Of a stretch of 37,707 bases of DNA, positions 26,171-34,313 are shown in pieces. The position numbers were made by a program, and so were the translations under genes. The DNA is from 66-474 sp051962095 (GTDB lineage Bacteria > Pseudomonadota > Gammaproteobacteria > Xanthomonadales > Rhodanobacteraceae). A model generated the notes under the pieces. That model was not told the DNA's origin. It was given only the letters and a program-made list of their open reading frames with translations, and searched no databases. The DNA lies in assembly GCA_051962095.1 (NCBI GenBank), contig JBQCCP010000009.1:1-37707 (forward strand). Reading direction: 5' to 3'. Position 1 is the stretch's first letter; the number at the start of each line of letters is the position of its first letter.

Positions 26171-28228
26171 TCAATCGCTTGGCGCAAATCCGAACGACTT
26201 CGCCAGCACCCCCAGCGCACGCTGATCATGGGTAATGGATGAATTGATCAGGTTGTCCACTTCTATCCGGACGCTGGTCGGCTGACCTGCCATGACGCGG
26301 CATTGGTCAGGTATGGCAAACACCAGATCATTGCTCTGTCCGGGCACGACCCGTTGAGGCGGCGCTCGGCAGCCATCGAAACTCACGCTCACCTCCGGCG
26401 CTTCCGGATATTCGTACTGGGCAACTGGTGGCACATAGATGGCCATTTTGAACCTGTCGCCCGCGACCGGCCTCAACAGAACCTGGTTGTCATCGGTCAG
26501 CCATCGACCATTTGCACCCTCTGATCGGTTGAAGCCGCGAAGGTAAGCGTATTTGTCTGCCGCATTGATGTACCGGAGCACCGGCGCCGCAGCCGGCAGC
26601 AGCGGTTTGGGTGTCATCGATTCAACATGGATCACCGCATAGGCGAAATCAGGCGTTTCGGGCAGATTGTAAAGCTCACGGACCCGGTTCAGCACTGCGG
26701 GTGGCGTGTCCGGTCCTTCGACGAAGTAAACGGGTCGCCCGGACTGCAACCTCGAAACCGGAAGATTATTGAAGTCCATGAAGTGACGCCCCGAGATGAG
26801 CCCGAGTTGGGGTGCCGAGTACCAGCCGATACCGAACACATACGCGTTGTCAGGAAGGTCACGAACCTCCCGTGCCACGCGCAACAAGGCGTCGGTGCCC
26901 GCCCCGGGATTGTATTGATCGCAGACCACCGCCGATGCCATCCGCCAGCTGCAGGTCTTGGGATTCGCCTCACCCATCAACAAGGTGTGACTGCCTTTCA
27001 CGAGCCACAACACGGGCAAAGCCAGCGCAAGCACGCCAACGAGAACGGCCACGACATCAGACGTCCTCTTTCGAACACCTGCCCGCCAGTCGCTGAAGTG
27101 CGCAGCCACGAGCATGATCAATCCGACATCGGCGCAGATCATTCCATCGATGATCCGCCGGTGCCACGCCTTGGCCGTTGGCGTGATGAGCAGCCACCAC
27201 ACCATGTACACGGCGGCGATCAGCATCACCGTGAGCGTCGTCCAATTCGTCCTTCGCCGCAATGCGCCACGCAATGTCACACCGAAGGCTGCTGCAACCA
27301 GAACCAACCACAGGCCGGTCAACACTGCCGACATCCGGTAATCGTGGCTCAGCAGGTCGAAATGCGTGCGCAGCTTGTCAATGAGCGAATGCGTGTAATT
27401 GCCGAATCCGGGGCGCACGCCGGCCTGCGCGAAAATGTTCCCGGCCTCGTTGCTCCACCATCTGCGCCACGCGTGAACCCCGCCGACCGCGGTGGCACGC
27501 CAGACTTCCATCGCCACGATCGTCAGCAGTCCACCGCCTGCGAAAGCGATACAGCGAGGCAAGCGGCGAATGCGGTCCCTGCCAGCCATCAACCAGTCGG
27601 CAAAGGCACACAGGCCCAGCGCGCCCACGCCGATCAGCATGACCGTTTTTGTGTATGCCGCCAACATCAACATCACGCCCGCCGCAAGCCCCACCCACAC
27701 GTTCCCGGGTCGGCGGAAATACGCCACGGTTGCCGCGAACACCCAGGCAAGCGCCGGAATTTCGCCGTACCCATAAAAACCGTACACCTGGATCCCGGGT
27801 ATCAGGATGACCGTGCACATGGCGAACAACGCAAACAGCGGCCCGCCAAGGGGCGCAACCAGCAGGTAGACCATTCCAAGCAGAAAGGCCAAATACACGA
27901 TGTTCATCACTTCGGCTTGCGTAACGCCGACGCCCCACAGCTTGAACACCGCGGCAGATGGAAGGATGTAGGGAGGGCCAGTCTGGATTTCGTGCGGAAA
28001 AGGCAACCGCTGCGCATAGTTGCGGCGATATCCATCACCTTTCGCGATCGAACTGGCCACTTCCAGATTCATGGCGCCATCGAAAGTCGGAGGCTGGCTG
28101 ATCGCCACCTGGACGGTTCGAGCGAACAACACGCACAGCAACAACGCAAACGCGACGCCCACGAGGACCGTCAGCAATTTCGGCAATCCCGATGCCTGTC
28201 CAGCATCCAGCTTGTCAATCGACTCCAT
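26171..28228 (-). CDS. GT-C type membrane glycosyltransferase
   Basis: The product has 685 residues; the start at 28228 (MESIDKLDAG) overlaps the end of the GT2 gene by 14 bp. Residues about 17-440 contain roughly ten to twelve membrane helices. The first periplasmic loop holds the acidic residue expected for this fold (TFDGAMNLEVA). The last 250 residues are soluble, with DFNNLPVSRLQSGRPVYF and a beta-rich end. The pattern fits PMT/ArnT-like enzymes that take sugars from polyprenyl-phosphate donors in the periplasm. The GT2 just upstream could make that donor. No close family name is certain. Confidence 0.75.
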   Translation of the reverse strand: MESIDKLDAGQASGLPKLLTVLVGVAFALLLCVLFARTVQVAISQPPTFDGAMNLEVASSIAKGDGYRRNYAQRLPFPHEIQTGPPYILPSAAVFKLWGVGVTQAEVMNIVYLAFLLGMVYLLVAPLGGPLFALFAMCTVILIPGIQVYGFYGYGEIPALAWVFAATVAYFRRPGNVWVGLAAGVMLMLAAYTKTVMLIGVGALGLCAFADWLMAGRDRIRRLPRCIAFAGGGLLTIVAMEVWRATAVGGVHAWRRWWSNEAGNIFAQAGVRPGFGNYTHSLIDKLRTHFDLLSHDYRMSAVLTGLWLVLVAAAFGVTLRGALRRRTNWTTLTVMLIAAVYMVWWLLITPTAKAWHRRIIDGMICADVGLIMLVAAHFSDWRAGVRKRTSDVVAVLVGVLALALPVLWLVKGSHTLLMGEANPKTCSWRMASAVVCDQYNPGAGTDALLRVAREVRDLPDNAYVFGIGWYSAPQLGLISGRHFMDFNNLPVSRLQSGRPVYFVEGPDTPPAVLNRVRELYNLPETPDFAYAVIHVESMTPKPLLPAAAPVLRYINAADKYAYLRGFNRSEGANGRWLTDDNQVLLRPVAGDRFKMAIYVPPVAQYEYPEAPEVSVSFDGCRAPPQRVVPGQSNDLVFAIPDQCRVMAGQPTSVRIEVDNLINSSITHDQRALGVLAKSFGFAPSD

Positions 28229-29186
28229 CCCGCCCTTCCCGTTGCCCTTTGCCGAACGCCATCGTCCGCAAGCGGACATCGATGCGTTCCATCAACTTGC
28301 GATTGGTCGCGATCAAGTCGCCGATCAACCCCATCATGTACAGCAGCATGCCCAGCGTGATGCCCAGCGCCGCCAGTATCACGGACTGCACGTGACCGGC
28401 ACCCCCGCCATGCGCAAAGTAGTAGACAAACCGTGCGCCCGCCGCGATCCCGATCGCCATGAAAGCGGAGCCGATCCAGAAGAACAACGCGAGCGGACGA
28501 TAAATGACGAATACACGCAGGATCGTCATCAGCGAACGCTGGACATAGCTGGGTATGCTGCGAACCAGTCGTGAAGGACGCAGGTCACCATTGGTACGTA
28601 CCGGCACGGAAACCACCCGCAAATTGCTTTGCCCGGCTTGGATGATGGTTTCCAGCGTGTAGGTGTACGCGCTGAAGACATTGAGCCTCATCGCGGTCTC
28701 GCGTGACATCGCGCGGAAACCGCTTGGCGCATCCGCGATATCGGTTTTGCTGGCGACGCGCACGGCCCAGCTGCCAAGTTTTTGCAGCTTCTTTTTGATC
28801 CACGAAAAATGCTCGATCCGATCGATCGGTCGTGCGCCGATCACGATGTCGGCTTCATGATCGAGAATGGGCTGGACGAGCTTGAGGACATCCGCGCCGC
28901 AATATTGGTTATCGGCATCGGTATTGACGATCACGTCGGCACCGAGCTGCAGGCACGCGTCGATTCCCGTCATGAATCCCGTCGCGAGGCCGCGATTCAC
29001 CGGGTGCCTGACGACGTGATCCACGCCGTTGTTGCGCGCGACTTCCGAAGTACCGTCGGTCGAGCCGTCATCGATCACCAACCACTCGACGACATCGAAT
29101 CCCGCCACCCGGCGTGGCAGTTCCGCCAAGGTCACGGCCAAGGTGGCTGCCTCGTTCAGGCAGGGGATCTGGATGATCAGCTTCAT
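28215..29186 (-). CDS. GT2 family polyprenyl-phosphate glycosyltransferase
   Basis: The product has 323 residues. The start at MKLIIQIPCLNEA (29186) is chosen over an upstream ATG because the fold begins there; no strong ribosome site is seen. The GT-A domain has VIDDGSTDGTSEVA, the donor-metal motif NTDADNQY and PSGFRAMSR. The C-terminus has two membrane helices (FFWIGSAFMAIGI; ILAALGITLGMLLYMMGLI). This is the architecture of dolichol-phosphate-mannose synthase-like enzymes. It probably loads a sugar on undecaprenyl phosphate for the overlapping GT-C gene. Confidence 0.88.
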   Translation of the reverse strand: MKLIIQIPCLNEAATLAVTLAELPRRVAGFDVVEWLVIDDGSTDGTSEVARNNGVDHVVRHPVNRGLATGFMTGIDACLQLGADVIVNTDADNQYCGADVLKLVQPILDHEADIVIGARPIDRIEHFSWIKKKLQKLGSWAVRVASKTDIADAPSGFRAMSRETAMRLNVFSAYTYTLETIIQAGQSNLRVVSVPVRTNGDLRPSRLVRSIPSYVQRSLMTILRVFVIYRPLALFFWIGSAFMAIGIAAGARFVYYFAHGGGAGHVQSVILAALGITLGMLLYMMGLIGDLIATNRKLMERIDVRLRTMAFGKGQREGRDGVD

Positions 29187-29289
29187 GATTTGTGCGTCGT
29201 CTGCTCCGGATTGGTGGGCCCGCATTGTACGGCCAGGGTGGCGATCGTTTTCCACGGCCAACCCGGACAACGTGAGTACGACGCAGCCG

Positions 29290-30336
29290 TCAGGGTCGGC
29301 GCACACTCATTTCCGGAGTGACACCCCTTGAGCAAAGACGTTCGGCGCAAGGTTTGGTTCCCATCACGGCCAGCATATGAGTCGGGGTGAGGGTTCCCGC
29401 GCGAATCGCATCTTCGTCGAACGCGTGCACCCTGTCGATGAAGGCGCGATCCCATTCGCGCTCCGGGTTGAAGTTGTGGCCGAACGAGCGATCGACGAAC
29501 ACGTCGATGACATTCGCGAAGCCGATGAACAGCTGAAACTCGAATCGCTGCAACAACAACGGCAGGATGTCCTGTGCCCGGATGCCCTCAAAGCCCTCGG
29601 AAGAACAGTCTCCATTGATGAATTCCTTCTCCTGTCGTTGCATCTGCCGGTTGTAATGGTATTGCTCGGGTAGTTCATGCCAGAACCGGTGCACCTCCCT
29701 CAACGCCTCGGGCCAGCGCATGTGCCCATTGCGGCCGATCATGTCGTGGATAATGAACCGGCCATCCGGCTGCAGCGCAGCCTTGGCGGCATCGAACAGT
29801 CCTTCCAGATTCACCACATGGTGCAGCGACTGGTTGGCCACGATTCCGGCGTAGCGGCGCCGTGGCTGCCATTTGTTGAAATCGCCCTCGTTGAACGCGA
29901 GCCGGTCAAGGACGCCTTCGCGTTCCGCCATCTCCCGACCGCGTTGCAGCATATGCGGATTCATGTCCAGACATTCGATGGTGAACGATTCAAGTCCCGC
30001 CGCCTGCAGCAATCCGGCAACGCGCACCTCGGTGTCGCAATTGCCAGCGCCTATGCTGATGAAATGCGGCTGCGGATCGCCGCACGCACGCGCACTTTCC
30101 ATCAGGTACTTCGCGAAAAACTGGTCGGGGTTGGAAAAGCCGTATTCCTCGACCATCGGCCTTATATACCGGTTCGACCAGTAGTGGAAGATATCCGGCA
30201 GCACGTTGATATCGGCAACGTCCTTGTAGACCATCATCTCGGCGGCGAGCCTGGATTCGTAGCTCGTTGTTCCGTCCCTGAACCGCCTGCGCAATCTGCC
30301 GGCAAGCTGCCGCGCTGTTTGGTAGAACAGCTTCAT
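29290..30336 (-). CDS. class I SAM-dependent methyltransferase
   Basis: The product has 348 residues. GGAAGGGAAGAT precedes the ATG at 30336. The SAM-binding region is FISIGAGNCDTEVRVAGLL, followed by ECLDMNPHML and VANQSLHHVVNLEGLFDAAKAAL, a complete Methyltransf-type fold. The N-terminal 90 residues (YWSNRYIRPMVEEYGFSNPDQFFAKYL) and the C-terminal helical part are less familiar. In this operon it probably methylates a sugar or a glycan end. It sits 30 bp after gmhB; a gap of 103 bp without clear signals separates it from the GT2 gene. Confidence 0.8.
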   Translation of the reverse strand: MKLFYQTARQLAGRLRRRFRDGTTSYESRLAAEMMVYKDVADINVLPDIFHYWSNRYIRPMVEEYGFSNPDQFFAKYLMESARACGDPQPHFISIGAGNCDTEVRVAGLLQAAGLESFTIECLDMNPHMLQRGREMAEREGVLDRLAFNEGDFNKWQPRRRYAGIVANQSLHHVVNLEGLFDAAKAALQPDGRFIIHDMIGRNGHMRWPEALREVHRFWHELPEQYHYNRQMQRQEKEFINGDCSSEGFEGIRAQDILPLLLQRFEFQLFIGFANVIDVFVDRSFGHNFNPEREWDRAFIDRVHAFDEDAIRAGTLTPTHMLAVMGTKPCAERLCSRGVTPEMSVRRP

Positions 30337-30366
30337 ATCTTCCCTTCCTTTGATTTTCGACCCAAA

Positions 30367-30930
30367 TCAGCCAGCGCCAGCTTGCTCGGCATTCAACAAG
30401 TCCAGCACGTCTTGCATGAAAGCGGGTTCCAGCGCTTCTCTTCCTGATGCGCTCTCCGTGATGGTGCGCGCCAGCAGACAATGGCCGACACCTGCCGCCG
30501 CACCCGCTTCGAAATCGGAAGCGCTGTCGCCAAGCAACAATGAATGCGACAGGTCGATGTTCCAGTCGCGCTGCGCGGCGAGGATCAGGCCGGGCTTTGG
30601 TTTCCGGCATTCGCAATCGCGCAGGTACTCTCCGGCACCATGCTGCGGATGATGCGGGCAATAGTACACGGCGTCCAGCCGCGCACCGCGTACCGAGAAT
30701 TCACCGCGCACCCAATCCATGTACGCGAGAAAATCCGCTTCCTTGTAATAGCCGCGCGCGATGCCTGCCTGGTTGGTCACCACCACGTTCAGAAAATCAT
30801 GTCGCGTCGCGGCGAGGCACAGGTCAAAAATCCCATCGATGAAATCAGTGCGGTCAGGCGTGCACACGTAGCCGTGGTCCACGTTGATCACGCCATCCTT
30901 GTCCAGGAACAGTGCGCGCCGGCCGCTCAT
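30367..30930 (-). CDS. gmhB: D-glycero-D-manno-heptose 1,7-bisphosphate 7-phosphatase
   Basis: The product has 187 residues. It is a HAD-IIIA phosphatase: nucleophile and acid in FLDKDGVIN (D10, D12), then VVVTNQAGIARG, the zinc loop CPHHP...CEC and KPKPG, and LLLGDSASDFEAG. It removes the 7-phosphate from the heptose bisphosphate made by HddA. The start codon overlaps the hddC stop by ATGA, so translation is coupled. By context it serves the alpha (GDP) branch; anomer choice cannot be read from the sequence. Confidence 0.93.
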   Translation of the reverse strand: MSGRRALFLDKDGVINVDHGYVCTPDRTDFIDGIFDLCLAATRHDFLNVVVTNQAGIARGYYKEADFLAYMDWVRGEFSVRGARLDAVYYCPHHPQHGAGEYLRDCECRKPKPGLILAAQRDWNIDLSHSLLLGDSASDFEAGAAAGVGHCLLARTITESASGREALEPAFMQDVLDLLNAEQAGAG

Positions 30931-31643
30931 GCCGCGCCGCCGGAACATGCGGCGAACAGCGTTTGCGCACGTCGATAATCCTCCGGCACGCCAATGTCGA
31001 TGAAGCCGTCGGTGTCGGTATAGGCCACTACTGCTTCGCGCGAGGCGGCGGGCACAAGCACCTCGTGTTCGAACGAAAATGCCGCGCCTGCAGGAACCCT
31101 GTCCAGCAAACTGCGCGAAACCCGATACACCCCTGCATTCACCAAGGCCGGACCCGCCTTTCCCTTTTCGACAAAACCCGCAATACACCCGTCCTGGACG
31201 CATACCGCGCCGTAGCGCGATGCTTCTGCCACCGCTGCCAGCGCGACGCCCAGCCGTGCACCGCGCGCGCGAATCGCAGCATCAAAGCGCGAGTAATCCA
31301 GCCCCAGCCAAGTGTCGCCGTTCAACACGAAGCAGGCATCGTCCATAATGTGTTGCATTGCCAGCGCAATCGCTCCACCGGTGCCGAGCGGCTCATCCTC
31401 GCGCGAATAATTCAGCGCCATTCCCTGCCAATCCGTGCCCAATGCCTGCTCGATTTGATCGCCACGGTAGCCGGTTGCAAGCACGACATTGCGCAAGCCC
31501 TGCGCGGCCAGTGCGTCCAACAGCCATGCCAAGAACGGCCTGCCGGCGACCGACGCCAGCGGCTTGGGCACGTTATCGACAATGCCGCGCAGCCGGGTAC
31601 CAAAACCACCAGCCAACACGATTGCCTCTTGGATCCTGGTCAT
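30927..31643 (-). CDS. hddC: D-glycero-alpha-D-manno-heptose-1-phosphate guanylyltransferase
   Basis: The product has 238 residues and starts at MTRIQEAIVLAGGFGTRL (31643), with ACAGG just upstream. The nucleotidyltransferase motifs are LAGGFGTRLR, VPKPLASVAGRPFL and the metal aspartate in FVLNGDTWLGL. FIDIGVPEDY is typical of HddC/RmlA-like enzymes. It activates heptose 1-phosphate with GTP. The name rests on the adjacent gmhB, gmhA and hddA; on its own it could be another sugar-phosphate nucleotidyltransferase. Confidence 0.9.
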   Translation of the reverse strand: MTRIQEAIVLAGGFGTRLRGIVDNVPKPLASVAGRPFLAWLLDALAAQGLRNVVLATGYRGDQIEQALGTDWQGMALNYSREDEPLGTGGAIALAMQHIMDDACFVLNGDTWLGLDYSRFDAAIRARGARLGVALAAVAEASRYGAVCVQDGCIAGFVEKGKAGPALVNAGVYRVSRSLLDRVPAGAAFSFEHEVLVPAASREAVVAYTDTDGFIDIGVPEDYRRAQTLFAACSGGAA

Positions 31644-31659
31644 GACCTGTCCAATTCCG

Positions 31660-32652
31660 TCAGGCCATTCCGCCACGCGTCCTGCGCAGCCAACGCGCTG
31701 CACTGCGCAACGGCCGCGTCAATTTCCATGAGCGCGATTGCAACATGCGTTGATATTCGTTCCAGACATCGGCTGATACCACCGCGTCCCCTGACCCCTG
31801 CATCGGTACCTGCTGATACAGCGATGCCCGCGCTGATTCGAAGGCAGCCTGAAACAGCAAGCCCGACTCTTCCAGCAGCGACCGGTTTTCGCCCAGAGGA
31901 CGATAAACGCGCTCGGAAAAATCCAGTGCTTCCACCGGTTTGAACTCCGCGAACCACGCATAACTCTTGCCGGGAATTGCACTGATGCGAAAATCCAGCG
32001 GCTCAAAAACATGGCGTATGCCGCGCAATCCGTAAGCAACGATGTGCCCGCGGCGCAGCGGATCGAGGTAATCCGGATCCTCGCGCATCACGTATTCCGG
32101 AGAACCTGTATTGAACAACCATAGCGAACCAGGCGAACTGATCGCAGCCAAGCCACGCGCCAGCATCCGCAACATGCGCGGCGTAAGGTGCTCCACCACC
32201 TCGATGCAAGTTCCGGCATCGAAGGTGCCATGCAAATCGCGCACGTCGCCGACGTGGTAGTTGGGGCTCGAACTGTGCGCCTCCGGAGGAAACAATTCGA
32301 TGCCGTGGAACGCCGCGGCTTGCGACGGCAACAACCCCGCCAATGCATCGAGCAGATAGCCTGGCCCGGTCCCCACGTCGAGGAACTGCCGAACCGGACG
32401 CCGCGCATAGAGAACGGCCTCGCCTGCGCGGACCAGTGAAGCGCCTTGTGCCCGCTCGCGGGCCGCACGCAATTCCTCCTGCCAATAGTCCGCATCATAG
32501 GCACGGGTGGTCTTGCCCTCATCGACGGCGGCAAGAGTCGCCTCGTCGATGTGCAGGGATCCGCAATTTGCGCAGCGAAAATAGTCGTAACCGTCGACCC
32601 TGAGATGGAACGACGATTCGCCTGCCTCGCATACCGGACACGCCGTGTTCAC
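31660..32652 (-). CDS. zinc-ribbon class I methyltransferase with SRSWKLTRPLR tail
   Basis: The product has 330 residues from a GTG start at 32652, with AAGGGA 4 nt upstream. An N-terminal zinc ribbon (C5, C8, C27, C30: CPVC, CANC) leads to a SAM-binding fold: VRQFLDVGTGPGYLLDAL, YHVGDVRDL and IEVVEHLTPRML. The last 30 residues carry SRSWKLTRPLR (306-316) and a basic tail (WLRRTRGG). The same 11 residues occur in the 800-residue glycosyltransferase of this operon. It probably methylates a glycan sugar; the tail may bind membrane or a partner protein. It sits between gmhA and hddC. Confidence 0.82.
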   Translation of the reverse strand: MNTACPVCEAGESSFHLRVDGYDYFRCANCGSLHIDEATLAAVDEGKTTRAYDADYWQEELRAARERAQGASLVRAGEAVLYARRPVRQFLDVGTGPGYLLDALAGLLPSQAAAFHGIELFPPEAHSSSPNYHVGDVRDLHGTFDAGTCIEVVEHLTPRMLRMLARGLAAISSPGSLWLFNTGSPEYVMREDPDYLDPLRRGHIVAYGLRGIRHVFEPLDFRISAIPGKSYAWFAEFKPVEALDFSERVYRPLGENRSLLEESGLLFQAAFESARASLYQQVPMQGSGDAVVSADVWNEYQRMLQSRSWKLTRPLRSAARWLRRTRGGMA

Positions 32653-32694
32653 GCAATCCCTTTTGTGAAATTCAACATACGATTCCTGGTGGCG

Positions 32695-33300
32695 TCACCA
32701 GCTCCGCTCGGGCGGCGGAAACATCTCGCGCTCGATCAGGCCGCAGATCAGGTGGCCCAGCAACTCATGCCCTTCCTGGATCTTCGGGGTTTCGTCGGAC
32801 GGCATCTGCAGGCAGACGGTACAGCGATCGGGCATCGCGCCTCCGGACCGGCCGGTGAAGCCCACCACCTCGATGCCGATCGCCCGCGCCGCCTCGATGG
32901 CCGCGATGATGTTCCTTGAGTTGCCCGATGTCGATATCGCGAACAGGACATCGCCCTTCCGGCCGAGTGCCTCGATCTGGCGCGCGAACACGCGCTCGAA
33001 ACCGTAGTCGTTGCCGATCGCGGTGAGCGCGCTGGTGTCGGTGGTGAGCGCGATGCCCGGCAAACCAGGCCGATCGTAACCGAAACGACTCACCAATTCC
33101 GCTGCCCAGTGCTGGGCGTCGGCTGCGCTGCCGCCATTGCCCGCGAACAGGATCTTGTTCCCGCATTTGAGGGCCCTCACGCAACGCACGACCACGTCCA
33201 GCACCCGCGCACGCAGTGCCTGGTCCGCGGCGACCGCGTCGATCAACCGGCGCGATTTGTCGAACTCATCGTCGAGCAGGCCATTCAGGCTATCCGCCAC
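32695..33300 (-). CDS. gmhA: sedoheptulose 7-phosphate isomerase
   Basis: The product has 201 residues. The GTG at 33300 is chosen as start because AGGGAG stands 7 nt upstream and the family fold begins there (VADSLNGLLDDEF). The SIS domain has FAGNGGSAADAQHWAAELVSRF, ALTTDTSALTAIGNDYGFERVFARQIEAL and ISTSGNSRNII, all typical of GmhA. It converts sedoheptulose 7-phosphate to D-glycero-D-manno-heptose 7-phosphate, the first step of the heptose route. It overlaps the hddA end by 16 bp. Confidence 0.94.
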   Translation of the reverse strand: MADSLNGLLDDEFDKSRRLIDAVAADQALRARVLDVVVRCVRALKCGNKILFAGNGGSAADAQHWAAELVSRFGYDRPGLPGIALTTDTSALTAIGNDYGFERVFARQIEALGRKGDVLFAISTSGNSRNIIAAIEAARAIGIEVVGFTGRSGGAMPDRCTVCLQMPSDETPKIQEGHELLGHLICGLIEREMFPPPERSW

Positions 33301-34313
33301 GCGCTGGCTCCCTGTTGGGTGAAATGGAAATCCAGAATACTGCCGCCTTCGGCAAGCAGTGCGCGGATCAATCCAATGCGCTGTTCGGGATCGCACAGGA
33401 ACATCATGAAGCCGCCACCGCCCGCGCCCGAAACCTTGGCCGCGCGCGCACCGCTGGCAAACGCGATGCGTTCCATCCTGTCGATCAGCGGATTGGTGAT
33501 GCCCGAGGCCATGAGCTTCTTGGCTTCCCATCCGGCCTGCATGGTAGCTTCGAGCCCGCGCAGGTCTCCCTTCAGCACGCATTCCTTCATACGGACAGCT
33601 TCATCCTTCAACTGATGGGTTGCCTCGGTGGAATCGTGATCGCGTGCGCCGATATTGCGCGATTGCCGGTCGATGATTTCCGCGGAGGCGCGTGATACGC
33701 CGGTGAAATACAACACCAGGGAGGCCTCGAGTTCGGCGCGTACCCAATCCTTGACGCGCAGCGGGTTCACCACCACGCGATCTTCCGCGTAGAACTCCAT
33801 GAAATTGAACCCGCCGAACGCGGCGGCATATTGGTCCTGCTTGCCGCCCGCGAGATCCAGATCCTTGCGCTCGATGTCGTACGCAAGCTGGGCGACCTCG
33901 TATTCGCCAAGCGGCAGCGAAAAGTATTCCGCGAAGGCCTGCACCAGCGCCACCACCATCGTGGACGACGAACCAAGCCCAGATCCGGGTGGCGCATCGG
34001 AAAACGTCTTCACCGACAGTGGCGGCCGCTCGCCGTTCAAAAAGTCGCGCGACACGCGCGCATACACGCCCTTCAGCAGTTGCAGTGGTCCTTCGCCATC
34101 GATGGCGCGATCGCACGCGTGGATCTCCTCCCGGCCCACGTCCAGCGCATGGAAACAGGTGTCGCGGCCCGTGCGCGGCGAAACCATGGCGTAAGCATAG
34201 CGATCGATGGTGGCGTTCATGACCTGCCCGCCGTACAGGTCGCAGTACGGCGATACATCCGTGCCGCCGCCGGCCAAGCCCAGGCGCAACGGCGCGCGCG
34301 CCCGCACGATCAT
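33285..34313 (-). CDS. hddA: D-glycero-alpha-D-manno-heptose 7-phosphate kinase (GHMP family)
   Basis: The product has 342 residues and starts at MIVRARAPLRLGLAGGGTD (34313), in an ATGA overlap with the glycosyltransferase gene. GHMP kinase motifs are present: GGGTDVSPYCDLYGG near the N-terminus, PPGSGLGSSSTMVVALVQ (ATP loop) and KVSGAGGGGFMMFL near the C-terminus. GGKQDQYAAAFGGFNFMEF is typical of the HddA group. It phosphorylates the 1-position of heptose 7-phosphate. With gmhA, gmhB and hddC next to it, the assignment is firm. Confidence 0.94.
   Translation of the reverse strand: MIVRARAPLRLGLAGGGTDVSPYCDLYGGQVMNATIDRYAYAMVSPRTGRDTCFHALDVGREEIHACDRAIDGEGPLQLLKGVYARVSRDFLNGERPPLSVKTFSDAPPGSGLGSSSTMVVALVQAFAEYFSLPLGEYEVAQLAYDIERKDLDLAGGKQDQYAAAFGGFNFMEFYAEDRVVVNPLRVKDWVRAELEASLVLYFTGVSRASAEIIDRQSRNIGARDHDSTEATHQLKDEAVRMKECVLKGDLRGLEATMQAGWEAKKLMASGITNPLIDRMERIAFASGARAAKVSGAGGGGFMMFLCDPEQRIGLIRALLAEGGSILDFHFTQQGASAWRIA

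Noticed and set aside
26627..28360. 577-residue plus-strand frame opposite the GT-C gene
   Set aside because: It is a His/Arg/Pro-rich shadow of a hydrophobic membrane protein gene, without domain or ribosome site.
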